Assembly: GCA_027068415.1 (NCBI GenBank) | Contig: JAMOTD010000006.1 | Location: 95,173 to 159,172, forward strand | Length of the DNA stretch: 64,000 nucleotides | Direction: 5' to 3' | Source of the DNA: Desulfurobacteriaceae bacterium | Lineage (GTDB): Bacteria; Aquificota; Aquificia; Desulfurobacteriales; Desulfurobacteriaceae | In this document: piece by piece, positions 34,217 through 42,366 of the stretch | Numbering within the stretch: position 1 is the stretch's first letter | Layout: each line of letters opens with the position of its first letter | The notes under the pieces: model-generated | The model's input: the letters and a program-made list of their open reading frames with translations, nothing else | The model's database searches: none | Told to the model about the DNA's origin: nothing | Position numbers and translations under genes: made by a program

Positions 34217-35185
34217 TCAGCCCTTTCCGCCCCCTCCCCTGGGGGCTTTGTTTTTTAAATAAAGTAAGTAAAGATAAAAGTTAGCTTCTTTTCTATACCT
34301 TTTTGAAAATTCCATTGAAATGAAAGGAATAACAAACAGGATAAATGATATCAGAAAAAGTTCTAATATTATTTTTTCTTGCAAAAGTGCACTTTTACTG
34401 ATTAAAATGCAAACAATCCAAGGGATCATTAGTGCAATAAAAGAGAAAATTAAATTCTTAATAGAAGAATAAGGCCACTTTAGACTCCATATTAGTATAT
34501 CCCGTATTAACGCTACGAATAGCTTTATATTAGTCATAATAATGTTTAGAACACCTATTGTAAACGGAGATACTAAGGATATTAGAGTAAGCAAAACATA
34601 TGATTTCAACCTTAAAACATTAATATCATTCAATGACTGGAGAATTTTTAACACTAAAACCCCAAAAACAGCAATATAAACTACCAATACCTCACTAATA
34701 CATACCCCTCCAAATAAGAGGCTCTTCTGATAAGAAACTTCACTCCTTTTTAATAAATAAGAACTTTCATCTTCCAATTGCAAAAATACATTTAAGGTTA
34801 AATATTTATCCAAATTAGGTGAAATTTTCTCGATTCTAATATCTCTAGCACAAGTTACTAAATCTGAGCAATTTTCTAAATGCTTTATTAATTCATCAAA
34901 AGTTAAACCATCAAATACCTTAATCAAAATCTCATCTGCTACAACAATCAAAAGCTCACCTATAATGGCCGCAAAGATTGCCAAACTCCAAAATAAGAGA
35001 GCTGTATTATATTGTTTAAGATTACTCTCCCGAAAACACCAAAGTAAATCCGGCATTCCCAAAAAAATCCCTACTAGCAGTACCAAAGCAGAAATAATAA
35101 AAAAACTACCTACTATCAGGGAATTAAATAATCTAATCGTTGAAAACGCAGGGAGAAAATTCACCGTTCCTCTCCTAAAAATCAA
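34217..35185 (-). CDS. Hypothetical membrane protein in AT-rich DNA
   Basis: This 322-residue protein has about seven to eight hydrophobic segments and a soluble loop (about residues 90-150). I recognise no family. The base composition is clearly more AT-rich than the flanks, with Ile/Leu/Lys-rich codon choice, suggesting recent acquisition. The first codons overlap the STAS gene by 11 bases, so it is likely translated with the RsbW/STAS pair and could be their membrane target or sensor. The final residues KAPRGGGGKG come from the neighbouring gene's terminator, so the natural C-terminus may have been extended. Confidence 0.65.
   Translation of the reverse strand: MIFRRGTVNFLPAFSTIRLFNSLIVGSFFIISALVLLVGIFLGMPDLLWCFRESNLKQYNTALLFWSLAIFAAIIGELLIVVADEILIKVFDGLTFDELIKHLENCSDLVTCARDIRIEKISPNLDKYLTLNVFLQLEDESSYLLKRSEVSYQKSLLFGGVCISEVLVVYIAVFGVLVLKILQSLNDINVLRLKSYVLLTLISLVSPFTIGVLNIIMTNIKLFVALIRDILIWSLKWPYSSIKNLIFSFIALMIPWIVCILISKSALLQEKIILELFLISFILFVIPFISMEFSKRYRKEANFYLYLLYLKNKAPRGGGGKG
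34229..34256 (+). terminator. Rho-independent terminator after the YlbF-family gene
   Basis: Stem GCCCCC / GGGGGC with loop TCCCCT is followed by TTTGTTTTTT, beginning 13 bases after the stop. The convergent AT-rich membrane-protein gene reads through this hairpin, which encodes its Pro/Gly-rich last residues. Confidence 0.85.
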
Positions 35186-35423
35186 GAAATTTTGAAACTT
35201 TAATAAGCAAATCTGGAATATTCAACAACCTAAACTCCCTTCCCCTTAACTTCAGGTTATAGAGGAAGTCAACGGCTTCGGTATCTACGAAGGAGGAGTT
35301 TTGAAGGTTTAAAATCAAAGTGTCGTTCTCTTTCATTATCTCTCTCAGCTTTAAAACCCGCTCGTAGTTGAAGTCTCCAAGGAGCTCCACCCAGAGCTCC
35401 CTACCGCTCCTGTGCCACCTCAT
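35175..35423 (-). CDS. Short STAS-domain protein (anti-sigma factor antagonist-like)
   Basis: This 82-residue protein fits a minimal STAS fold: WVELLGDFNYERVLKLREI, LILNLQNSSFVDTEAVDFLYNL and FRLLNIPDLL. In SpoIIAA/RsbV the switch loop reads DSSG and is phosphorylated on Ser; here it reads DTEA, so the usual acceptor is replaced and the Glu may mimic phosphorylation. It overlaps the RsbW-like gene by 23 bases and the membrane-protein gene by 11. It is shorter than the usual ~110 residues but has the core strands. Confidence 0.75.
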   Translation of the reverse strand: MRWHRSGRELWVELLGDFNYERVLKLREIMKENDTLILNLQNSSFVDTEAVDFLYNLKLRGREFRLLNIPDLLIKVSKFLDF

Positions 35424-36303
35424 TTAACTCCCTCTTAACTCTCTTTGCAATTTTCTTCGCCATCTCCGAGTAGAGCTCTATCTTCTTAAAGTCGTAATTT
35501 CCTTTAATTTTCTGAAGCCTCAGGTAGTCCCTCTCGCGGTGGAAGAGGGGCACAAGGCCGCTGAAGACAAAGCCGAGCTCCCTTAAAACCTTCACCGCCC
35601 TTTTTGTCTCAGCCCTATCAAGGGGAAGGTCTGCGTAAACTACCTCAACCCCAGAGGAAAAGAGCTTTTTAACCTTCCTATCAACCCTCTCCTTTAAATC
35701 CTGACCCGACCTTTCAACGACAATAACAGCAGTTCCCATGGGGAAGTTGACCGAGAGCTCCACTTTAGAAGTTTTGGGGAGCTCTGTCCTCTTTTCCCTT
35801 TTATTAACTACCTCTATTCCCATGTTTTGGTAAATCTCTTTCAGAATTTTTAAGTATTCCTTAGGAAGGTAAACCTCGGCCTTTTCCTTTTTAATTAGGT
35901 GCAAAAAGTCAATTACGACGGAAATCCTCTGGCCGTAGTCCTCCCTGATTCCTACAATCCTTGCCTCGGGGAAGGTTCCGAGCATCAAAGCTGTACTCTT
36001 AAAACCGAACTTTGCGTTAACCCTCTGGCTTATCGTGTGGACGGTTATTGCCTCGCCGAAAAATCCAATCAGCTCTACCTGAGAAGGGGTAGCCTCAAGG
36101 GTTAAGACGAACTTCCCTACCTCTTCGGGGAAGGCAAACCTTACTACGTCGGTTAAGAGCTCGTCTGCACACAGGGCAAGCTCAACTGCCTCCTCTTTCG
36201 TCAAACCGGCCTTTAAACCGAAGCTCTTAACGAACTCAACGGCCGGCTCTATTAACGGTACCCTGCTTTCAAGGATGAGCTGAGCCTTCACACCAGCCTT
36301 CAA
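35401..36303 (-). CDS. RsbW-like ATPase domain fused to a GNAT-like domain
   Basis: The first ~140 of 300 residues resemble anti-sigma-factor HATPase domains: AVEFVKSFGLKAGLTKEEAVELALCADELLTDVVRFAF. The N-box Glu is at residue 48, and Asp52 stands where Asn normally binds Mg. The second half (residues ~180-300), with AVIVVE, ADLPLDRAETKRAVKVLRELGF and DYLRLQ, resembles the GNAT-like part seen in some two-domain regulators. It probably binds the STAS protein encoded next. TTG at 36303 lacks a clear Shine-Dalgarno; a GTG four codons in (36291) is a good alternative. It lies 16 bases after hisF. Confidence 0.75.
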   Translation of the reverse strand: MKAGVKAQLILESRVPLIEPAVEFVKSFGLKAGLTKEEAVELALCADELLTDVVRFAFPEEVGKFVLTLEATPSQVELIGFFGEAITVHTISQRVNAKFGFKSTALMLGTFPEARIVGIREDYGQRISVVIDFLHLIKKEKAEVYLPKEYLKILKEIYQNMGIEVVNKREKRTELPKTSKVELSVNFPMGTAVIVVERSGQDLKERVDRKVKKLFSSGVEVVYADLPLDRAETKRAVKVLRELGFVFSGLVPLFHRERDYLRLQKIKGNYDFKKIELYSEMAKKIAKRVKRELNEVAQER

Positions 36304-36319
36304 ATAGGGTTAGGGGGAG

Positions 36320-37078
36320 CTACAGCCTAACCCAGACTCCCCTCTCTTTAAGGTATTCCTTCAGCTCAGGAATTGAAATCTCCCTGAAGTGGAAAACCGA
36401 GGCGGCTAAAACGGCGTCAGCCTTACCCTCAACGAGCCCCTCGTAGAAGTGCTCCTTTTTCCCCGCACCTCCTGAGGCTATTACCGGAACGCTTACTGCC
36501 TCTGAAATTGCCCTTGTAAGCTCAACGTCGTAGCCGGCCTTTGTCCCGTCCCTATCCATTGAGGTTAAGAGGATTTCGCCGGCCCCCCTGTCAACCGCCT
36601 CCTTTGCCCACTCTACCGCATCTATTCCGGTCGGAGTTCTGCCGCCGTGGATAAAGACTTCCCACTTATTTGGGGCTACTCTTTTAGCGTCTATTGCAAC
36701 AACTATACACTGGGAGCCAAAGAGCTTTGCCCCTTCGGTTATAAGCTCGGGGTTTTTTACGGCGGCGGTGTTTATTGAAACCTTGTCTGCGCCGGCGTTT
36801 AAGAGGTTCCTGATGTCCTCAACAGTCCTAACTCCCCCGCCGACGGTAAGGGGCATGAAGACTTCCTCGGCAGTCCTTCTAACTACGTCTATCATTATTC
36901 CCCTTTTCTCGTAGCTGGCGGTAATGTCAAGGAAGACGAGCTCGTCGGCCCCCTGCTCGTCGTAGACCTTGGCGTTTTCAACCGGGTCGCCGGCATCAAT
37001 CAGGTTAACGAAGTTAACTCCCTTAACTACCCTTCCCTCCTTAACGTCAAGGCAGGGAATAATCCTCTTTGCAAGCAT
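36320..37078 (-). CDS. hisF: Imidazole glycerol phosphate synthase, cyclase subunit
   Basis: This 252-residue (beta/alpha)8 barrel begins [20 protein letters not shown] with the catalytic Asp near residue 11. [14 protein letters not shown] and the second catalytic Asp in [12 protein letters not shown] are present, as is PVIASGGAG. With HisH it makes imidazole glycerol phosphate and AICAR in histidine synthesis. ATG at 37078 is preferred over the TTG four codons upstream. The downstream partner-switch genes follow within 16 bases and may be read from the same mRNA. HisH is not nearby. Confidence 0.97.
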   Translation of the reverse strand: MLAKRIIPCLDVKEGRVVKGVNFVNLIDAGDPVENAKVYDEQGADELVFLDITASYEKRGIMIDVVRRTAEEVFMPLTVGGGVRTVEDIRNLLNAGADKVSINTAAVKNPELITEGAKLFGSQCIVVAIDAKRVAPNKWEVFIHGGRTPTGIDAVEWAKEAVDRGAGEILLTSMDRDGTKAGYDVELTRAISEAVSVPVIASGGAGKKEHFYEGLVEGKADAVLAASVFHFREISIPELKEYLKERGVWVRL

Positions 37079-37165
37079 GGAGCTCTCCAAAAACTCAGGT
37101 GTTTAAGGGGAATTATAGTCAGGAAAACTGCAGAAATCCCGTTTAGGGAAACCAAAAGAAGAACA

Positions 37166-37187
37166 AAAAACCTTTGAATAGGTTTTT
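37166..37187 (-). terminator. Second terminator-like hairpin beyond the SPFH gene
   Basis: AAAAACC pairs with GGTTTTT around an eight-base loop on the minus strand and continues into TG-TT. It lies just beyond the G+C-rich hairpin, forming a tandem. The rest of the ~135-base gap upstream of hisF shows no other feature. Confidence 0.5.
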
Positions 37188-37207
37188 GAACGGGGGCTCC
37201 CGCCCCC
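37188..37207 (-). terminator. Terminator after the thi4-thiC-SPFH operon
   Basis: On the minus strand GGGGGC and GCCCCC form a 6-bp stem with a four-base loop, just after the SPFH gene stop. The following bases are GTTCAAAAA, and a second AT-type hairpin lies beyond. Confidence 0.65.
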
Positions 37208-37213
37208 GGCCTC

Positions 37214-38155
37214 TTACTTACTCTCGTTTAGCCACATGTGGAAGTTGCCGGTCGGGGTGTTTAAAAAGAGCCTGACGTTGGGGTTCTTCTGTAAACTCTC
37301 GGCTATCTTCTCCTGAATTTCAAGCTCTCTCCACTTTAAGATGTTGGGGGTGATTGACTGGGAAATCATCCGGTTGGCCTCGGCTTCGGCTTTTGCCTTT
37401 GCAAGGCGGGCTTCGGCTTCTGCCTGAGCCTTTATAACTTTTTGAATTTTCTCGGTTTCGGCCTGAATCTTCTTAACCTCCTGCTCTCGCTTAGCCTTCT
37501 CCTCTATGTACTTCATCCTCTCGGCTTCCTGCTTGGCTATCTGAACTTCTTTTATCTTCTGCTGGATTTCCTTAGGAAGGAGAATGTTTCTCAGCTGAAC
37601 GCCTACAACGGCAATTGCTCCGCCCGACTGCTTCTTTATCTCCTTCCTTATCCCTTCCTCAATCCTTGTTGCAATCTCCGGGCGCTTCGTGGGTATGGTC
37701 TCTGCCGGGTAGCTCCCTATAACGTCCCTTACTACCTCTCTAACTACGGGGTTAACGAGCTTTTCCTCCCAGTTCTCTCCCCACTTCTGGAGAGTCTCTG
37801 AGGCCATGTCGGGAAGGAGCCTGTACTGGACTGTAAGCTCAACGGCAATGGGCAGACCCCTCTCATCAAGAACGGTAATTGCGGGCTTGTTGATTACTCC
37901 TTTCTTGTCAACCCTATCCTGCCTGCCCTTGTAGTTGATTGCGTGGACTTTTACGTCAACTTTTTTAATTTCCTGAACGAAAGGAATTTTAAAGTGGAGC
38001 CCCGGAGGGAGCTCCCTATCTTCGTACTTGCCGAATGTAATTTTCACTCCGACTGTTCCGCTCTCTATCGTCTCAAAGCTCTTAAAGAGGGCAAAACCGA
38101 TGAAGAGGACGAGAATCAAAAAAAGGGTTCCGCTTACCTTCCGGGCGTCGTTCAT
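37214..38155 (-). CDS. SPFH/prohibitin-family membrane protein (HflC-like)
   Basis: This 313-residue protein has one N-terminal membrane helix (residues ~7-25). The SPFH domain follows (ESGTVGVKITFGKYEDRELPPGLHFKIPF), then a long Glu/Lys/Ala-rich coiled coil (about residues 195-275) of the prohibitin/HflC type. SPFH proteins form ring-like membrane scaffolds and often regulate FtsH. It is unusual here because its start overlaps the thiC stop (TAATG) and so it is translated from the thiamine operon mRNA. No hflK is adjacent. The link with thiamine may be operon hitchhiking. Confidence 0.9.
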   Translation of the reverse strand: MNDARKVSGTLFLILVLFIGFALFKSFETIESGTVGVKITFGKYEDRELPPGLHFKIPFVQEIKKVDVKVHAINYKGRQDRVDKKGVINKPAITVLDERGLPIAVELTVQYRLLPDMASETLQKWGENWEEKLVNPVVREVVRDVIGSYPAETIPTKRPEIATRIEEGIRKEIKKQSGGAIAVVGVQLRNILLPKEIQQKIKEVQIAKQEAERMKYIEEKAKREQEVKKIQAETEKIQKVIKAQAEAEARLAKAKAEAEANRMISQSITPNILKWRELEIQEKIAESLQKNPNVRLFLNTPTGNFHMWLNESK

Positions 38156-39465
38156 TACTTCTCCTTCTTCGGATTCAGGTACTCCTCAACCCTCTTGATT
38201 GAGCAGAGTTTCCCACACATGGTGCAGGTCTTTTCGTCCTCCTGGGGAGCTCTCTCTTCTCTATACTTCTTTGCAATCTCCGGGTCTATTGCAAGCTCAA
38301 ACTGCCTCTCCCAGTCAAGGGCCTCCCTTGCCTTTGCCATTTCAATGTCCCACTCAAGAGCTCCGGGAACTCCCTTAACTATGTCGGCGGCGTGGCCTGC
38401 AATCCTTGCGGCTATAACTCCAACCTTAACGTCGTTAACGTCGGGAAGAGCAAGGTGCTCGGCCGGAGTCAGGTAGCAGAGGAAGTCGGCTCCGGCCTTG
38501 GCCGCAATTGCCCCGCCAATTGCACCGGTAATGTGGTCGTAGCCGGGGGCAATGTCTGTAACTATCGGTCCTAAAACGTAGAAGGGAGCTCCGTGGCACA
38601 GCCTCTTTTGGAGGAGAATGTTTGCCTCAACCTGGTCAAGGGGAACGTGGCCGGGCCCTTCAACCATTGCCTGAACGTCGGCTTCCCTTGCCCTGTCAAC
38701 AAGCTCCCCGAGGGTAATCAGCTCCTCAATCTGGCACCTGTCGGTTGCGTCGGCTATACAGCCGGGCCTCATTCCGTCGCCAAGAGAGAGGGTAACGTCG
38801 TACTTCTTTGCAATCTCAAGGAGGCGGTCGTAGTGCTCGTAGAGGGGGTTCTCCTTCTCGTTGTAGACCATCCACTCGGCCATGAGAGCTCCGCCCCTTG
38901 AGACTATGTTCATAAGCCTTCCCTCTTTCCTTAACCTCTCAAGGGCGCTTAAAGTCACGCCGCAGTGGACGGTTATGAAGTCAACTCCGTCTTTACAGTG
39001 CTTCTCAATAACCTCAAAGAGCTCGTCAACTGTCATTTTTCCTATAAAACCGTGCCTCTCGGCGGCCTCCTTTGCAGCCTGATAAATCGGAACGGTTCCG
39101 ACCATTACGGGGGAGTTCTCAACTATCGCCCTTCTGGTTTCGTCTATGTACTTTCCGGTTGAGAGGTCCATTACGGCGTCTGCACCGTACTTTACGGCAA
39201 CCCTCAACTTCTCAAGCTCAAGCTCAATGTTTTCAATGTCGCCGCTCGTTCCGATGTTTGCGTTAACCTTTGTCTTCAGCCCCTTTCCTATCGCCCTGGG
39301 AGTAAAGTCCTCCCTTGCCCTGTGGTAGACGTTTGCAGGAATTACTATTGTTCCCTCAATTAAGCCCTGAACTATGTAGTCAACGCTTCTCTTCTCGTAC
39401 TCCGCACAGTACTCAACCTCTTTGGGGATTTCTCCCCTCTTAACGAGCTCAACTAAAGTGGCCAT
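38155..39465 (-). CDS. thiC: Phosphomethylpyrimidine synthase ThiC
   Basis: This 436-residue non-canonical radical SAM enzyme converts aminoimidazole ribotide to HMP phosphate, the thiamine pyrimidine. Motifs include IPANVYHRAREDFTPRAIG, VNANIGTSGD, MDLSTGKYIDETRRAI, HCGVTL, SRGGALMAEWM, DGMRPGCIADATDRCQ and EGPGHVPLDQ. The C-terminal cluster ligand motif is CxxCxxxxC (CTMCGKLC). Length is the short bacterial form without the N-terminal extension. It starts one base inside the thi4 stop and is followed by the coupled SPFH gene, all behind the TPP riboswitch. Confidence 0.98.
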   Translation of the reverse strand: MATLVELVKRGEIPKEVEYCAEYEKRSVDYIVQGLIEGTIVIPANVYHRAREDFTPRAIGKGLKTKVNANIGTSGDIENIELELEKLRVAVKYGADAVMDLSTGKYIDETRRAIVENSPVMVGTVPIYQAAKEAAERHGFIGKMTVDELFEVIEKHCKDGVDFITVHCGVTLSALERLRKEGRLMNIVSRGGALMAEWMVYNEKENPLYEHYDRLLEIAKKYDVTLSLGDGMRPGCIADATDRCQIEELITLGELVDRAREADVQAMVEGPGHVPLDQVEANILLQKRLCHGAPFYVLGPIVTDIAPGYDHITGAIGGAIAAKAGADFLCYLTPAEHLALPDVNDVKVGVIAARIAGHAADIVKGVPGALEWDIEMAKAREALDWERQFELAIDPEIAKKYREERAPQEDEKTCTMCGKLCSIKRVEEYLNPKKEK

Positions 39466-40277
39466 TACGCCTCCTCATTCTGGTTTAACTTGGCGGCAAT
39501 CTCCTCGGCAACCTTCTTGCCGCTCATAAGCATTCCCCCGAAGACGGGGCCCATCCTGTGGCTTCCGCAGGTTGCGTTTGCCGCCATTCCACTTACATAA
39601 ATTCCAGGAAATACCTCTTTAGAGTTTTTAACAGTATCCTCCTCTCCGACCGAAGCCCAGAGGGGCTTTTCACCTACCACGCAGCCGGTTTCGGTGTTAA
39701 GCCTTATTCCCGCCTTCTTCTGGAGGGTTGAAACTACGCTTGCGTCGTGGCCGGTTGCGTCAACTACGTACTTAGCAGTTATTACGAGGGGGTCAACCAT
39801 CATGTGGGTTACCTCTGCGGTAGTCCAGTTGATTACCAGGCCGCAAACCCTATACTGACCGTTAACTTTTTTAAGAACTACGTCCTCGGCAGTCACTCCG
39901 TTAAAAACTACTGCCCCCGCCTTAACCGCCTTTGAAGCTATAGTGGTAACTGCTTCTACGGCGTCTGCAAGGTAGTAGCCGGGCTTAAACTCCCTGCAGT
40001 TAACTCCGAACTCGTCTAAGATTTCTTTTCCCATCTCCTGAACGACGATTTCGTTAAAGAACATTGCGCCGGCCCACATTCCGCCGCCTATTGAGAGCTT
40101 TCTCTCAAAGATGGCAACCTTAAAGCCCTTCTTTGCAAGGTAGTAGCCTGCCACAAGTCCCGAAGGGCCGCCCCCTACGATTGCAACGTCGTTTTCAAGG
40201 TGGCTATTCAGCTTTTCCATAAAGGAGCTGATAATTGCTTGAGAGATAACAACTTCACTGAGGTTCTGATTTTCCAT
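39465..40277 (-). CDS. thi4: THI4-family thiazole synthase, non-Cys type
   Basis: THI4 builds the thiamine thiazole from NAD and glycine. The 270-residue protein has the Rossmann motif [19 protein letters not shown] (31-49), [25 protein letters not shown] and the C-terminal [13 protein letters not shown]. Yeast and plant THI4 donate sulfur from an active-site Cys before DP and are single-turnover. Methanogen-type enzymes have His there and use sulfide with iron. Here the segment is THMMVDP, so by alignment Met160 sits at the Cys/His position. That predicts a sulfide-using, multi-turnover enzyme. AGGAGG precedes the ATG. Confidence 0.95.
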   Translation of the reverse strand: MENQNLSEVVISQAIISSFMEKLNSHLENDVAIVGGGPSGLVAGYYLAKKGFKVAIFERKLSIGGGMWAGAMFFNEIVVQEMGKEILDEFGVNCREFKPGYYLADAVEAVTTIASKAVKAGAVVFNGVTAEDVVLKKVNGQYRVCGLVINWTTAEVTHMMVDPLVITAKYVVDATGHDASVVSTLQKKAGIRLNTETGCVVGEKPLWASVGEEDTVKNSKEVFPGIYVSGMAANATCGSHRMGPVFGGMLMSGKKVAEEIAAKLNQNEEA

Positions 40278-40347
40278 GTAGCGCCTCCTAATGAGTTTTT
40301 CACCGTGGGGGAGGCTGTAAGGAGGGAAAGAGCTCGTGAGGACTCTT

Positions 40348-40441
40348 GCCGCTCCCTACGCCGGCATTACCCGGTTCAGGTTCCAGGGGTTCCCGCCCGT
40401 AAAGGGCGAGTCTCAGGAGCCCAGCTCCACCCCCGCGGCTT
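40348..40441 (-). ncRNA. TPP riboswitch (THI element)
   Basis: On the minus strand, 70 bases upstream of thi4, the conserved THI-box blocks appear in order: GGGGGTGGAGC, then CTCCTGAGA, a small P3-type hairpin (CGCCC / GGGCG), ACCCCTGGAACCTGA, then GGGTAATGCCGGCGTAGGGAG. These form the pyrimidine- and pyrophosphate-binding arms for thiamine pyrophosphate. It should repress thi4-thiC-SPFH when TPP is plentiful. The ~70 bases between aptamer and AGGAGG are the likely expression platform; I could not decide between terminator and ribosome-site sequestration. Confidence 0.93.
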
Positions 40442-40447
40442 AATTAA

Positions 40448-40476
40448 ATTCTATATTTGTTAAGAACGGTTTTCAA
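40448..40476 (-). promoter_or_regulatory. Promoter of the TPP riboswitch-thi4-thiC operon
   Basis: On the minus strand TTGAAA and TAGAAT are spaced by 17 bases and end seven bases before the riboswitch begins. It abuts the stop codon of the upstream M20 gene. Placement and consensus match are both good. Confidence 0.65.
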
Positions 40477-41685
40477 TTAGCTGTGGGTAAGGAGCCACTC
40501 AAGGGCAAGGTAGCTCTCCACGGCAACTCCTACCGGGAGGGCATCTTCGTCTACGTCAAACCTTGAGTTGTGGAGAGGGTAGACTATTCCCTTCTCCTCG
40601 TTTCTTATTCCGAGCCTTATAAAGGTTCCAGGAACGTGCTGGAGGTAGACCGAGAAGTCCTCGCCCCCCATAGTCGGCCTTTCAAGGAGGACTACCCTGT
40701 CCTCGCCGAGGAGCTCCCTCATCTTCCCGATTGCAAAGAGAGTAGTCTTTTCGTCGTTTATGAGGGGAGGAGTCCCTTCCTCAAACTCAAATTCATAAGC
40801 CCCGCCGTAGGCAGTCGTAATTCCCCAGAGGGCTTTCTCCATAAGTTTAGGAATTCTCTTCCTAACCTCGTGGTTTAAAGTTCTGATTGTCCCCTCAAAC
40901 CTGACTTCATCGGGAATAACGTTCTCTGCAAATCCCCCCTCAATCTTCCCGATTGTTAAGACTGCGGGCTCTAAGGGGTCAACGTAGCGGCTTACTATGT
41001 GGTGGAGGGTGTTAACGGCCTGAGCCGAAATTACCACCGGGTCTATACCCTGATGGGGGCGGGAGGCGTGGGTGCTCTTTCCTTTAATCCTTACCCTAAA
41101 GACATCTGAAGAGGCTAAAAAGGGCCCGGGCTTTGTGCCCACCACTCCCGAGGGGAGCTCCGGGAAGACGTGGAGGGCAAAGATTGCCGAAACCTTCGGG
41201 TTCTCAAGAACTCCGTTTTCAACGAGCCACTTTGCCCCCTTACAGTCGTGCCTCTCCTCACAGGGCTGGAAGATGAGCTTTACGCTTCCGTGAATCCTAT
41301 CCCTCATCTGACATAAGAGCTTTGCGGCTCCCAAAAGCATTGCGGTGTGGGCGTCGTGACCGCAGGAGTGCATCACGCCTTTAATCTTTGAGGCGTAGGG
41401 CTTTCCCGTCTTCTCCTCTGTCGGGAGGGCGTCCATATCGGCCCTCAGGGCAACGGTGGGCCCATCCTTCTTACCTCTTATTAAACCGACAACGGCCGTT
41501 GAACCCGCGAAATTCTCTATAACTTCGTCAACTCCGAACTCCCTTAACCTCTCGGCAACGAACTCTGCGGTGTTAAACTCCCTTCCCGAGAGCTCCGGGT
41601 ACATGTGAATGTACCTTCTCCACTCAATAACTTCATCCTTTAGCTCCTCGGCAAGGGAGAGAACTTTATCCTTTAACCTTTCCAT
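40477..41685 (-). CDS. M20-family amidohydrolase (N-acyl-amino-acid/hippurate hydrolase-like)
   Basis: This 402-residue metallopeptidase has RRYIHMYPELSGREFNTAEFV, LRADMDALP with the metal Asp, GVMHSCGHDAHTAMLLGAA, FQPCEERHDCKGA with the catalytic Glu, and the C-terminal PTMGGEDFSVYLQHVPG. These define the IAA-amidohydrolase/hippuricase subgroup (M20D). It removes acyl groups from amino acids or their amides; the natural substrate is not evident. It is transcribed divergently from pyrE. The thi4 promoter overlaps its stop codon. Confidence 0.93.
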   Translation of the reverse strand: MERLKDKVLSLAEELKDEVIEWRRYIHMYPELSGREFNTAEFVAERLREFGVDEVIENFAGSTAVVGLIRGKKDGPTVALRADMDALPTEEKTGKPYASKIKGVMHSCGHDAHTAMLLGAAKLLCQMRDRIHGSVKLIFQPCEERHDCKGAKWLVENGVLENPKVSAIFALHVFPELPSGVVGTKPGPFLASSDVFRVRIKGKSTHASRPHQGIDPVVISAQAVNTLHHIVSRYVDPLEPAVLTIGKIEGGFAENVIPDEVRFEGTIRTLNHEVRKRIPKLMEKALWGITTAYGGAYEFEFEEGTPPLINDEKTTLFAIGKMRELLGEDRVVLLERPTMGGEDFSVYLQHVPGTFIRLGIRNEEKGIVYPLHNSRFDVDEDALPVGVAVESYLALEWLLTHS

Positions 41686-41697
41686 CTCCTGAACTCC

Positions 41698-41726
41698 TTG
41701 AAAGAAATCCCGCGCCCCCTTAAAAT
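41698..41726 (+). promoter_or_regulatory. Candidate sigma70-type promoter for pyrE
   Basis: TTGAAA and TAAAAT are spaced by 17 bases, with the ATG 29 bases further on behind GGGGAGG. It is a near-consensus pair in the short M20/pyrE divergent gap. Confidence 0.6.
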
Positions 41727-41754
41727 TTAACCCTACTAACTTCGGGGAGGATAG

Positions 41755-42348
41755 ATGTTAACAGAAGACCAGATAAAGGAGATTTTCCTCAAGGCAGACG
41801 CCTTCTTAGAGGGCCACTTCCTCCTCTCAAGCGGACTCCACAGCCCCTACTACCTCCAGTGTGCAAGGGTTTTACAGTACCCGGACTACGCCGAAACCCT
41901 CTGTAGAGAGCTTGCAAGGAGAATTAAGGAGCTCGGAGTTGAGTTTGACCTTGTGATAGCCCCGGCAATCGGAGGGATAATAGTTTCCTACGAGACTGCA
42001 AGGCACTTGGGAGTCAGGGGGATTTTTGCAGAGAGGGTTGAGGGAAAGCTAACCCTCAGGAGAGGCTTTGAGATTAAGCCGGGCGAGAGGGCAGTTGTCG
42101 TTGAGGACGTGGTTACTACAGGAAAGTCAACGAGGGAGACGATTGACGTCGTTAAAGCCCGCGGGGGCAAGGTTGTAGCAGTAGGGAGCCTTGTTGACAG
42201 GAGCGGAGGAAAAGTGGATTTCGGAGTTCCCTTTACAACCCTCTGGAGGTTGGAGGTTCCCGTCTACCAGCCCGAAAACTGCCCCTTGTGTAAAGAGGGT
42301 AAAATACCCCTTGTGAAACCCGGCAGCAGGAACATTCCCCTTAAGTAA
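41755..42348 (+). CDS. pyrE: Orotate phosphoribosyltransferase
   Basis: This 197-residue type I PRTase has FLLSSGLHSPYYLQCARVL, APAIGGIIVSYETAR, the orotate hood FAERVEGKLTLRRGF and the PRPP loop VVVEDVVTTGKSTRETI. It makes OMP from orotate and PRPP. A C-terminal extension holds a CPLC pair, common in the Aquificota/thermophile form. UMP kinase (pyrH) lies in the translation-factor operon at 50.5 kb. The following polyprenyl synthase gene begins 18 bases after its stop. Confidence 0.97.
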   Translation: MLTEDQIKEIFLKADAFLEGHFLLSSGLHSPYYLQCARVLQYPDYAETLCRELARRIKELGVEFDLVIAPAIGGIIVSYETARHLGVRGIFAERVEGKLTLRRGFEIKPGERAVVVEDVVTTGKSTRETIDVVKARGGKVVAVGSLVDRSGGKVDFGVPFTTLWRLEVPVYQPENCPLCKEGKIPLVKPGSRNIPLK

Positions 42349-42366
42349 TCGGCTGAAAGGTGATTC

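Noticed and set aside
34217..35185. AT-rich segment considered as an insertion sequence or prophage piece
   Set aside because: No transposase, integrase, terminal inverted repeats or target-site duplication was seen; only a membrane-protein gene is present.
38390..39330. Several plus-strand reading frames across thiC
   Set aside because: They are antisense to a well-conserved gene and encode no recognisable domain.
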